DNA from: Rosenbergiella epipactidis
GTDB taxonomy: Bacteria; Pseudomonadota; Gammaproteobacteria; Enterobacterales; Enterobacteriaceae
Assembly (NCBI RefSeq): GCF_018494055.1
Contig: NZ_JABBFQ010000003.1
Coordinates: forward strand, 62,001 to 126,000
Length of the DNA: 64,000 nt
Reading direction: 5' to 3'
The stretch's first letter is position 1. Each line of letters opens with the position of its first letter. Positions 9,600 through 17,139 of the stretch are shown here, in pieces. The notes under the pieces are model-generated. The model searched no databases. It was not told where the DNA came from and saw only the letters and a program-made list of their open reading frames with translations. Both the position numbers and the translations under genes were made by a program.

Positions 9600-10023
9600 G
9601 TATGAAAATTTTACTTTTACACTCGACGGTCCAGACTAATTTTTATAAAGGTACTCTACGCTGAGTATCCTTTCGGTGGGATATTACGGTATAGAAACCG
9701 AGAAATTGGGTGAATGTTTACTAAATCGATCGATTATCAGGGTGAAAAAGATCTCGGCCTGTTTTTATACTGACCCAGTATCGGAGAATCAGTTCCGAAT
9801 CTTTAATTTGGAAACTGCAAATAAAGTAGATGACGTAAAATATCATGGTATATATTAACACCCATTGGTAATAACTCCATCGTATCGTCAGTAAGTAAGT
9901 ACTAACTTTGTAATTGAATTCTACTTTATTAAATGTTAAGTCTCTTAAGGATTAATTTATTTTTTTGTATTTTATATTAGTGAATTTATGTGAAAAATAG
10001 CGTAGAGAATATCAGGAATTATT
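9600..10023. other. 424-bp junction after the T6SS operon, no supported gene
   Basis: Only short reading frames occur: a 22-codon frame whose ATG overlaps the tssE stop (9596) and a 60-codon frame at 9676-9858 with no family resemblance. Base composition drops to AT-rich after 9840. This may be a decayed edge of the T6SS locus. I see no terminator with a convincing T-run. Confidence 0.5.
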
Positions 10024-11085
10024 ATGACAGTGTGGATTACTAAAGCAGATGTACCAGAAAACTATTACACCATATCGAGTGGGTACATAGCTAATAGAGA
10101 TATGGCTTATTTTTCTTCGGATCTTGGAGTTAAACCGCTAAAATACAATACTAATTGTATTAGAAATGCGTCTAAAGTTTCAATTGAGGGTATAATCGAA
10201 AACGTTCTTTCGCCGATATCACCAGGTGATATCGTTTTTGTCCAATTCCCAACATGGCTAGATTATGGAATTGAAAGTTTATTAATAAAAAAACTGATAG
10301 CATTATCTGATGTTAAAGTTTCTCTAGTCTTATGGGATGTTATCGCCTGGCTTTTTGATGACAGTGACAGAGATTTTACTGGAGATAACGAATTTCAATT
10401 AATGAACCAATGTCAACTAGTCATTTCGCCAAACGAAAAAATGACTGATCGTCTAGTAAAAGACGGGGGTATAAAAACAAAAATCATCAGCATGGGCCTT
10501 TCAGATTATTATTGTGAAGTTCCACCTTCCTTCAAAAAACAATTCAAAAAAGAGCTAACATTTGTTGGATCACTTAATAAAACGGATTTTTCTAATTATG
10601 ATGGGAGGTTTTTGATAAACTTAATTGGGAATCCAAATGATCTGACAGAAGAGGAAAGGAATAAAAGTAATTTAAATATTATGGGAGAGTTGAATAATAG
10701 CGATATTCCTGGCCAGCTTAACGCAGGGTTTGGCTTGGTTTCTTATCATAATAGCAACAAAAGAGTAGAAAAAAGTTATTTTGGTGGCGCTGAAAGATAT
10801 GGCCAATTCAATAACCCTTTTAAACTTTCACTTTATCTAGCATCTGGGCTTCCTGTTATCGTTGATCGCTATTCACCGCATGCTGAACGTATCAAAAAAG
10901 ATGGGTTGGGATTGGTAATAAATGAGCTGAACGATATTAATGAAGTAGTAGGTTCTATTGATGAATCACAATATAATCGCATGGTTGAAAATGTCTGGAA
11001 TTACTCTCTTAAACTAAGATCTGGTTTTTTTTCTAATAATATATTAAGGAAGGCAATACTATATCTTTCAGATGGAGGTGATTAA
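10024..11085 (+). CDS. Glycosyltransferase, Gtf3/galactofuranosyltransferase-like
   Basis: A 353-residue GT-B-type enzyme. The pattern matches Gtf3-like sugar transferases: N-terminal domain with DIVFVQFPTW, middle ELTFVGSLNKTDF, and the donor-binding segment YGQFNNPFKLSLYLASGLPVIVDR followed by GLGLVINELNDI. Family members add a glucose or galactofuranose unit to glycoproteins or polysaccharides. The gene is clearly AT-richer than the T6SS genes on its left and has no glycan-pathway neighbours, which suggests horizontal acquisition. Start ATG 10024 has AGGAAT eight bases upstream. Substrate unknown. Confidence 0.7.
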   Translation: MTVWITKADVPENYYTISSGYIANRDMAYFSSDLGVKPLKYNTNCIRNASKVSIEGIIENVLSPISPGDIVFVQFPTWLDYGIESLLIKKLIALSDVKVSLVLWDVIAWLFDDSDRDFTGDNEFQLMNQCQLVISPNEKMTDRLVKDGGIKTKIISMGLSDYYCEVPPSFKKQFKKELTFVGSLNKTDFSNYDGRFLINLIGNPNDLTEEERNKSNLNIMGELNNSDIPGQLNAGFGLVSYHNSNKRVEKSYFGGAERYGQFNNPFKLSLYLASGLPVIVDRYSPHAERIKKDGLGLVINELNDINEVVGSIDESQYNRMVENVWNYSLKLRSGFFSNNILRKAILYLSDGGD

Positions 11086-11096
11086 TATTATGTTTT

Positions 11097-11461
11097 TTGG
11101 TAATTAACAGTAGGGGGGCGGATACATTGATTTTTTTAAAAAGTCATGATAAGTGTAAACGTCGTACTGTTAAGGTGCTTTTATTGGAAATACCGGTATC
11201 GACGGTGAGCGACCGCGTTGCTATGTTGGAAAAACGCCTCTGGTTGTCGTTGCTTCAGAGAACCACTCGGCAATTACCTCTGACGGATGCGGGTAAACAC
11301 TATTTTGAGCATGCTGTTAAGGGATTAGTACATATCTTTGATGCGGAATCCTCTATTCTGATGCGATAGGAGAACCTTGTGGTGCATTAAAGGTTTCTGC
11401 TCCGTTCGATATTGGTAATCCACTCTTTACCACCATTATCGATGAAATGAATGAACGTTAG
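11097..11461 (+). pseudogene. LysR-family regulator, degraded fragment
   Basis: The segment IPVSTVSDRVAMLEKRL...LLQRTTRQLPLTDAGKHYFEHA is the winged-helix DNA-binding end of a LysR regulator. The region before it has lost the expected sequence. A frame change occurs at about 11365: the next frame carries EPCGALKVSAPFDIGNPLFTTII, the usual start of the LysR effector domain, and this ends in a TAG at 11459 where a Tyr codon is expected. The remaining ~180 residues are gone. It is therefore a pseudogene with a frameshift, a nonsense change and a 3' deletion. Confidence 0.8.
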
Positions 11462-11463
11462 CC

Positions 11464-12186
11464 GTGTTTCAACATGGCAAACTACTGGAACAGGGGAAAA
11501 CGACCGAGTTGATAAGCCACCGTCAGTACCCGTACACGGCTGGACGTTGGCACATGCAGTCGCGATGGCGTGCTCCCCAAGCCTTCACCCGTAAAGAGCT
11601 TAGATGGGAGCCGTGGCTACCGCCTAAACTTTTTGATGCGTTTACTGAACAGCAACAACAGGTACTGATTCGCTTTGGTCATCAACATTCCGACTATTTT
11701 CTGTTATTGGGTCATAACCAGCCAGTACTAGAGCAGCGGACGTTAATCGATAAAGGTATTTTCTATACCCCGGGCGGTCTGAGCCGCGCCGAACGTGAGC
11801 AGGCGGCAACCGTAGTGAGTAAGGTCAATGGCTGCATTTATTGTGCCTCAGTCCACGCGAGAAAAGCGAGTCAGCTCTCCAAACAACTCGAAGAAATTAC
11901 GTTACTGTTGCAGGTACAACCGGGGGGTATATTATCCGCTGGACAGTCCGACCGCTGGCAAGCGGAGATTGAGGCCGTCGCCGCATTATCGCTGACGCCG
12001 CCGCGTTTAACCCAAGCGCACCTGCACGCATTACAACGCCACTCGTTAACGACCCTAGAAATCACCGATCTGATTCAGTCAGCGGCTTTTTTTGCTTGGG
12101 CAAACCGTTTGATGCTGACACTTGGCGAACCCTTTATCCCGGAACAGGAAGCGGTTGAAGGTGTGCAAAAGGTGAAGAGTGCGTGA
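11464..12186 (+). pseudogene. ABC-ATPase tail fused to truncated AhpD-like (Avi_7169-type) protein
   Basis: The 240-codon frame is a chimera. The first ~25 codons (HGKLLEQGKTTELISHRQYPYT) are the C-terminal end of a peptide-type ABC transporter ATPase. From about residue 38 it matches the alkylhydroperoxidase-like CMD family of the Avi_7169 type (FTRKELRWEPWLPP, GGLSRAEREQAA, and the CxxC motif GCIYCASVHARKA with its His). These two families normally lie next to each other in one operon, so a deletion has joined them. The CMD part keeps CxxC and ends with the family motif FFAWANRLMLTLGEPF, so it could still fold, but no native start is evident. Confidence 0.7.
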
Positions 12187-12282
12187 GGGGAAGACAGTGC
12201 CTAATTCGGGAGGATACAGTTTAAACGCGATGATGGGTGAAGAATAAATATTAGCTTGTTTTCTGAGATTGATAGGCACCAG

Positions 12283-12317
12283 AAAGCCCGCAGGACGTTT
12301 AGGCCTTGCGGGCTTTT
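12283..12317 (+). terminator. Rho-independent terminator
   Basis: Ten-base inverted repeat AAAGCCCGCA / TGCGGGCTTT with a short loop and trailing T residues. It ends the decayed segment to its left. An almost identical hairpin occurs at 14326-14359. Confidence 0.8.
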
Positions 12318-12477
12318 GCTATTTAGGGGAATTGTTTGCTAAGGGTCTGGTGGGCTAAATCGCACTATAACAGCAAAATGAATTATTATCTGACGTGTCA
12401 GGTCAAAATATTAGCAAGACAACAATATTAAAATCGTAAACATGATCCATTCATTGGGATAAAGATAAAGGACGGGC

Positions 12478-12881
12478 ATGGCAGCATACTCAAATAAAGA
12501 TGCGGAAAGGGAACTACGGGCAGCTTTAGACCAAGCGCCCACTAATGCAGTAAAGGGTGAATGGTTCTTTATAACAGAACAATCAGGGGTATCCTCGAAA
12601 CAGGGAGTTACCTGTACGCCGATGGAAGCCATATTTTATCTGATAGCCATGCTTTAGAATGTATTCGCGACGTTGTCGACAAACTTGAAGCATCACAAAG
12701 ACAGTCTTTCAATAAGGTGATTATTCGTTGGAAAAATTCCAGAATACCGCTAATGCGTGGTCGCGTGACGGTTGAAACATATTTTGATGAATCGATTGTC
12801 CCACGTGGTCCTGACCATCCGGTATATGAGCTTGCCGCTGCCGCAAGACGCGCATTTTGGATGAGGTATGGCGAACTGTAG
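12478..12881 (+). pseudogene. Small immunity-like gene, apparently frameshifted
   Basis: An ATG at 12478 with a good ribosome binding site (AAAGGA) opens a frame (start MAAYSNKDAERELRAAL) that runs to a stop at 12655-12657. From about 12561 the better coding frame is shifted by two bases and continues to TAG at 12879 (ends with ARRAFWMRYGEL). Joined near 12560 they would give one protein of about 134 residues. I do not recognise the family. The company of other small acidic orphan genes suggests a lost toxin-immunity context. A sequencing error at ~12560 would restore it. Confidence 0.45.
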
Positions 12882-12890
12882 GAGAGTTTT

Positions 12891-13403
12891 ATTTCTGGGC
12901 TAGAGGAAGCAAATATCTACAACCAGACGAAATGGTTTGGTCCCCATCGTCGGATACATTGTTCAAAAATCAATAACACGCTGACATTAGCAACTGATGG
13001 CCTATCAACGCCATGGGCTGGGGTAGCTGAACTTGAAAACGGCGTTGAATGCGAGCTTTTCATGGAGCTAGATTTATCAGTTAATACCGCTCCGCAAATC
13101 GATAAATGGGCTCAATTATTAATTAACCTTGGTGATTTGGTTGCTGATAAATATCAAATTGCTACCGAAGTTAAAAAGTATGGGGCGATTCTGTTTTGCT
13201 CTCTTACGGATGACTACCAACCAATGACCGACGTCATTCTCAGCGATGATCCGCGTCAGATTGAGGATTTACCTTTTGGTCCCATTGCACTTATCTGTGT
13301 GACCCCGATAACTGATATAGAGATTGAACATCATGACCCGTCGGATGAATGGGCATCGAATGCAGCAAGACATGCACTCGCTGCAAGGTGGTTGCATAAT
13401 TGA
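12891..13403 (+). CDS. Immunity-like small acidic protein with damaged start (ATT)
   Basis: The frame is open and protein-like from 12882, right after the TAG of the previous gene. An AGGAGA ribosome site (12880-12885) is followed 5 bases later by ATT at 12891, exactly where ATG is expected. The first ATG is only at 13062, which would remove a third of the protein. The product (170 residues from ATT, rich in Asp and Glu) has no recognised motif; the C-terminal half (LPFGPIALICVTPI, ARHALAARWLHN) looks like a compact alpha/beta immunity protein. Either ATT is used weakly or the gene died by an ATG to ATT change. Confidence 0.45.
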   Translation: MSGLEEANIYNQTKWFGPHRRIHCSKINNTLTLATDGLSTPWAGVAELENGVECELFMELDLSVNTAPQIDKWAQLLINLGDLVADKYQIATEVKKYGAILFCSLTDDYQPMTDVILSDDPRQIEDLPFGPIALICVTPITDIEIEHHDPSDEWASNAARHALAARWLHN

Positions 13404-13626
13404 TAATTACTGTATAGTCATTCGTCCAGTGTGAAGCTGACGCCAAAGTGAAGATTGCAGTAGTAAATTTTTACCCATTGTTCTGGTTTGAGCGACAATT
13501 AGATATGCCATCTCTTGGGATGATTGAGAATGGCATAATTGTCGGTATAACGATAAATCAAATGAAAAGGGTGGAGTTCTTTTTGCGTTTTGACCGAAAT
13601 TTTCTGACTTGATAAGGAAATATATT

Positions 13627-14169
13627 TTGAGTAGACGACTTAATAGGGACTATCGAACCAAAATTAGAAATATCCCCCGACGCCTAAGAGCGCTTAATCG
13701 TTGGGCAGATAGTTTTCATGACCCTGAACGCGGTTACTTTTCAATAAGTGAGCGGTATTGGAATTTTAAAATTCCAGTCGATATTAATCTCGTTCAGGGT
13801 AAATACAGCACACTTAAAATCAAAGCAGCTTGTGCTCAAGCATTAGTTAATGCATGTTCAAATCTAATAACCGCTACTAAGGATACAAACTACAGTCCTC
13901 GGATTACCGCTGTTGTATGTCTTCCTGATATGTTTACAAGTGAAGTCTGCCTTTATCGATCCGAAGAATATTTTCAAGGCTTCTTAACTGAAGCTCGTAC
14001 TGAAAATGGAGCTTCAGCTTTAATCAAAGATCGTAGCCTTGCCGCTGAATGGGGAATTGTTCTTCCAGCGAACGTACAAGAGGTAGGCGTTACTCTCGAG
14101 TATTATGGAAGTGAAGACCATGATGAGTGGTTCACAGGTGAGCGCTGGTATTATGGCCAAGTGACTTGA
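13627..14169 (+). CDS. DUF3916-like protein, probable orphan immunity
   Basis: A 180-residue protein starting at TTG 13627, chosen because AAGGA (13614-13618) lies 8 bases upstream; an in-frame TTG at 13609 has no such site. The N-terminal motif KIRNIPRRLRALNRWADSF resembles the DUF3916 family, whose members often sit beside Rhs/CDI-type toxins. No toxin gene is nearby, so it would be an orphan. The preceding two genes are similar small acidic proteins, together forming a likely immunity reservoir at the end of the T6SS region. Function is inferred from context. Confidence 0.55.
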   Translation: MSRRLNRDYRTKIRNIPRRLRALNRWADSFHDPERGYFSISERYWNFKIPVDINLVQGKYSTLKIKAACAQALVNACSNLITATKDTNYSPRITAVVCLPDMFTSEVCLYRSEEYFQGFLTEARTENGASALIKDRSLAAEWGIVLPANVQEVGVTLEYYGSEDHDEWFTGERWYYGQVT

Positions 14170-14325
14170 AAAATTGCTTTCTTGCGAAATTATTTCCTAG
14201 CACTTAGCACCCGGCCCGTGGTTGCACCAATTGCCGCTACAAAAACGTTGCTATGCTGACTTGCTTCACATTCTACTAATCTAATTGGCTGAGTTTAGAC
14301 CTCGCGAGACAAATTAAAAACACAA

Positions 14326-14359
14326 AAAAGCCCGCAAGACATACGCCTTGCGGGCTTTT
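14326..14359 (+). terminator. Rho-independent terminator (bidirectional)
   Basis: Inverted repeat AAAGCCCGCAAG / CTTGCGGGCTTT flanked by A and T runs on both sides. It is nearly the same hairpin as at 12283-12317 and lies 40 bp before the ssrA-like scar. Confidence 0.8.
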
Positions 14360-14398
14360 AGGACTTCAGCCAATGACTCTGGAATCATCTTCGAAGAA

Positions 14399-14422
14399 TT
14401 TGGTGGGCTGGCGGGAGTTGAT
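14399..14422. other. ssrA 3'-end remnant (att scar)
   Basis: TTTGGTGGGCTGGCGGGAGT plus TGA equals the ssrA 3' end found at 57813-57836 except for one missing base after GGTGG. It is followed directly by AT-rich foreign sequence. This is the signature left by an integrative element that used the tmRNA gene, and marks the left end of the decayed satellite at 14.4-17.05 kb. Confidence 0.7.
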
Positions 14423-14574
14423 TTAATATTTTACCACTATGATATTGATATATTTTTTATTTAATTCAACTTTCATTGTATACCTAAACGTAAACCAATC
14501 TATTTCTATCAAGGGCGAAAGTACGAATTGATGAGCTGGATATTCTAAATATAAAATAAAAAAAATTTTTTCTA

Positions 14575-14660
14575 ATGAAAAATCCTACACAGATTTCAAC
14601 TGTGGAGTTTTATTTATATTTTTTCATATTGTTAAAGGGTGAAGAGTAGAGTGAACAATG
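14575..14660 (+). repeat. Satellite repeat, copy 1 (iteron-like, P4 ori/crr type)
   Basis: Begins ATGAAAAATCCTACACA and ends with a TTTTTCATATTGTTAAAGGG-like core followed by GTGAAGAGT and GTGAACAAT. The same ~90-bp layout recurs at 16228-16319. P4-type replication uses GGTGAACAGT-like iterons at ori1 and crr; these motifs resemble them. The pair frames the lysozyme genes. Confidence 0.55.
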
Positions 14661-14943
14661 ATTCTATACTTTTGGTGGGCATGTAAATTATCCGATAGTA
14701 TCGATGGGAGGGTATTAACTTTTTATAGATTTAGACTATCAATAGATAGTGATTAGCCGGTTTTTATTAAGGTGATATTGAAATGTTGTATGGAAAATAG
14801 TTTGATGGAATTCCTACACATTGTCCATTATTTGTTCCTTTTACATTTGAATAACGTAATAAACTAAATTGTAATGATTTTGTTAAAAGTTTAATTCACC
14901 AAGTAAACCTTTACTATTCTCTAATGGTCTAGTAAAGGTTTTT

Positions 14944-15390
14944 TTAATTATTTATTTGCATTATTTTTATTTTAAATTTACTGCAATCACTTACAGTGCA
15001 TATACCTCCAAATAATATCTCTCCCGATTTACCAATCATGATGCCAGTGTCTTTTATAAATAAATCAGAGTATTTTTGATTAATTATTTTCCCTACTAAA
15101 TCTTTAGTGAATATTGTATTGTACTCGACAATGAACTCATTTCTATTTTCTATTTCTATTTCTTTATGGCCTACAGTGACAGTAATTGGATACTCTACCA
15201 TTGATGAAATAGTATTTTTATCATTTATCAAAGCTGATTTCTTCAATTTTTCAAAAAAATTTTGATATTGTTTATGTGTGTTTTTTCCCATAAGAAGATC
15301 CAAACGATGGTCAGTATTTTTATCGCTATTAGCTAACACCTGCGTGGAGGTAAAAACTAGAAACAGCAACATTAATATTGATTCTTTCAA
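14944..15390 (-). CDS. Periplasmic protein, NTF2-like pattern; putative immunity partner
   Basis: A 148-residue protein with a clear Sec signal peptide (first ~20 residues, SILMLLFLVFTSTQVLANS). The mature part has the spacing of an NTF2/SnoaL-like fold (YPITVTVGHKEIEIENRNEF, then IMIGKSGEILFGGIC). It lies 9 bp downstream of the lysozyme gene on the same strand, so the two are co-transcribed. A periplasmic protein paired with a peptidoglycan hydrolase that lacks its own signal peptide suggests an effector/immunity pair. Family and role are inference; it could also be a lysozyme inhibitor or unrelated. Confidence 0.6.
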   Translation of the reverse strand: MKESILMLLFLVFTSTQVLANSDKNTDHRLDLLMGKNTHKQYQNFFEKLKKSALINDKNTISSMVEYPITVTVGHKEIEIENRNEFIVEYNTIFTKDLVGKIINQKYSDLFIKDTGIMIGKSGEILFGGICTVSDCSKFKIKIMQINN

Positions 15391-15399
15391 GATTTCATC

Positions 15400-15894
15400 C
15401 TATTTAAAAGCAGATGACTCTTCCAGCCTTCTGCTGTAGAGAGCGGGAAGCAGGCGAGGTGGGCCTACTTTCTTTCCATTTTTATCATGGTTAAAAAAAT
15501 AAACATATTTTAGCATACTTTTACGAACACCATCCATATCACCTCTGTTAGCTAGCTCCATTACAGGTGAAGGATCAGATACATTGTAACTAAATGATAT
15601 TAACCCATCAAATTGAGCTTGAGTGAGAGGATGCTTATTTACTTTTCTCCTTAGATATCTTTCAAGTTTTTGCACATGCTTAGCCAATGCATTATTAACG
15701 TCAGTGCTTGATACCGATCGTTTGAGCTCTTCTTCCGTACAAATCCCAAAATGAGCAAGGGTGCCTACCCCCCAAGTACAATTTCCAGCACGTGGGCCCA
15801 AGTCATTGTAGTAATGGTATCGCACACCCTCGCGGGTTCTTAACTGGCTATAACCGGAAGAGCTGAACGAAAGCGAATCATTTATACCAGACAT
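15400..15894 (-). CDS. GH24-type lysozyme (muramidase)
   Basis: A 164-residue T4-lysozyme-like hydrolase. The catalytic layout is visible near the N-terminus: Glu in RTREGVRYHYYNDLG, the Asp 9 residues later, and the Thr in NCTWGVGTLAH. The C-terminal part keeps QFDGLISFSYNV and the PAL.SRR ending. It cleaves the glycan backbone of peptidoglycan. No signal peptide and no holin are adjacent; instead a secreted protein gene follows. It lies in a satellite remnant beside a T6SS locus, so it may be a contact-delivered effector rather than an endolysin. This delivery is inference. Confidence 0.8.
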   Translation of the reverse strand: MSGINDSLSFSSSGYSQLRTREGVRYHYYNDLGPRAGNCTWGVGTLAHFGICTEEELKRSVSSTDVNNALAKHVQKLERYLRRKVNKHPLTQAQFDGLISFSYNVSDPSPVMELANRGDMDGVRKSMLKYVYFFNHDKNGKKVGPPRLLPALYSRRLEESSAFK

Positions 15895-16227
15895 ACTGTT
15901 ATTTTCCCTTAATGTGAAATCTAAATGCGAAAATATTAATCTTCATGCCCTATAGGCCAATGTTTTAAATATCTAAAAACAATCTGTTAATTTAATAATT
16001 CCGATGGTATGCAAGACAAGGAAATCATATATATTTGTTTTAAATCTTGATCTATATCAAATTCATTTGATTCGTTCCAATACGATTTGAATTTTAGGAT
16101 TTTTAATAGATTGGTGATTATTAATTGTCGTTTTTATTCATATATACAAGCCATTTTCTATCGATTAGGGTCAATGTGAATTTATGAGAGAATTTTTTCT
16201 GAATGTAAAAGAAAAATTAGTTTTTTT

Positions 16228-16319
16228 TATGAAAAATCCTACACACTGTACACCTTTGGTGTTTTCTTCTAATTTTTCATATTGTTAAAGGGTGAAGGAT
16301 GAGGTGAAGAGTGAACAAT
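16228..16319 (+). repeat. Satellite repeat, copy 2 (iteron-like)
   Basis: Shares with copy 1 the start ATGAAAAATCCTACACA, the core TTTTTCATATTGTTAAAGGG and the end GTGAAGAGTGAACAAT. It lies just beyond the 3' end of the primase remnant, the position of the cis replication region in phage P4. It may be the remains of the satellite replication origin. Confidence 0.6.
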
Positions 16320-16345
16320 CATCCTACACCTTTTACAACCGGTAT

Positions 16346-16368
16346 AAAAAAACCGGCTTTCGCCGGTT
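16346..16368 (-). terminator. Terminator of the primase remnant
   Basis: On the minus strand AACCGGC-GAAA-GCCGGTT is followed by a T-run (16346-16350). It directly follows the primase stop. Confidence 0.75.
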
Positions 16369-16374
16369 CGGACA

Positions 16375-16737
16375 CTACAACATGCGTTCATCACATTTCG
16401 GCAACCAATCGCCGTTGCTCTCTTCTTTCAAGTCTAAATTCGTCTGTATACCGTTCTTTGTCCGGCGACTGACATACTTAACCCCATATTCTCGCAAGAT
16501 ACTCTCTAATGCTTGGCTAAAACTTTTCATGCTTAACGGATTACGAAAGTTATTTGCTTCCATAAAGGTTAAGTAAGCGTGATAGAGGTAGCGTCTTGGC
16601 TGCATCGGTCTAATACTCGCATTGCCCATATAAAGCCCTGTCGCTTCCGGCGTAGAAAAGAGGTAGCCGCAAAAATCATCCATTGGATCGGCTTCACGCT
16701 TAATGCCTATCGCTTCCGGTGAGTTTTGGTGATTCTG
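16375..16737 (-). pseudogene. P4-type alpha primase/helicase, C-terminal stub
   Basis: About 120 codons remain. The sequence (EAIGIKREADPMDDFCGYL, YMGNASIRPMQPRRYLYHAYL, GVKYVSRRTKNGIQTNL) matches the extreme C-terminus of P4-like alpha proteins, which combine primase, helicase and ori binding over about 770 residues. Upstream the frame runs into TAG near 16738 and the remaining ~650 codons are absent. The in-frame ATG at 16683 is internal. It shows that a P4-like satellite once sat here, attached at ssrA, and lost most of its replication gene. Confidence 0.8.
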
Positions 16738-16868
16738 TAACTATTATTGTAATAAAGATAAAAGAGTTTAATAAATCTATTAAAATTGGATAGCATGGGG
16801 TAACAGTACGATATATTTCTCCGTCATATCTGATGAGATTGTTGAGGAAATGGGGGGCTGAAGACAGG

Positions 16869-17030
16869 CATAAAAAAGCCTTAGACCGAAATCTAAGGCT
16901 CTTCTCAAGCTTCAAAACCAAGTGCATTTCAAGTGCAGATTGTTTTCACTTCTCTGTCTTTTCATCGTCCAACCTATTTTACTAAGTTGTTGATTCTTAA
17001 TGCACTGTCCTGTCGCTGTTCTACTGTATT
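16869..17030. repeat. ssrA-flank module, left copy
   Basis: This ~160-bp stretch before attL is repeated at 57652-57814 with only a handful of mismatches and one indel. It includes a minus-strand terminator (GCCTTAGA / TCTAAGGC at 16878-16899) and the segment AAGTGCATTTCAAGTGCAGA. It is the chromosomal (or satellite) flank downstream of ssrA before the prophage entered. Confidence 0.85.
16878..16899 (-). terminator. Terminator in the left ssrA-flank copy
   Basis: Minus strand GCCTTAGA-TTTCGG-TCTAAGGC followed by a run of six T. Same hairpin as at 57662-57683, where it terminates ssrA. Confidence 0.8.
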
Positions 17031-17059
17031 TGGTGGAGCTGGCGGGAGTTGAACCCGCG
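17031..17059. other. attL of the prophage (ssrA 3' end copy)
   Basis: TGGTGGAGCTGGCGGGAGTT plus GAACCCGCG is identical to the ssrA 3' end at 57815-57843, 40,784 bp away. Identity stops at the next base. It defines the prophage left boundary. Confidence 0.9.
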
Positions 17060-17139
17060 CTTTAGTTATGGTTAACTAGTTGTTTTATAATAAAAATAAA
17101 CTAAGCAAGACTTTAAAGTGTATATTGAGTGTATATAGA

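Larger units (their letters stand above)
15895..16374. other. AT-rich intergenic stretch with satellite repeat copy 2
   Basis: No credible gene. It holds the upstream region of the lysozyme gene, repeat copy 2 (16228-16319) and the terminator of the primase remnant (16346-16368). Confidence 0.6.

Noticed and set aside
9676-9858. 60-codon frame after tssE as the start of tssF
   Set aside because: No resemblance to TssF, no ribosome site, and AT-rich non-coding sequence follows.
12340-12356. GGTCTGGTGGGCT as a fourth ssrA scar
   Set aside because: Only about ten bases match and the GGCGGGAGTTGA part is missing, so chance is likely despite the similar terminator before it.
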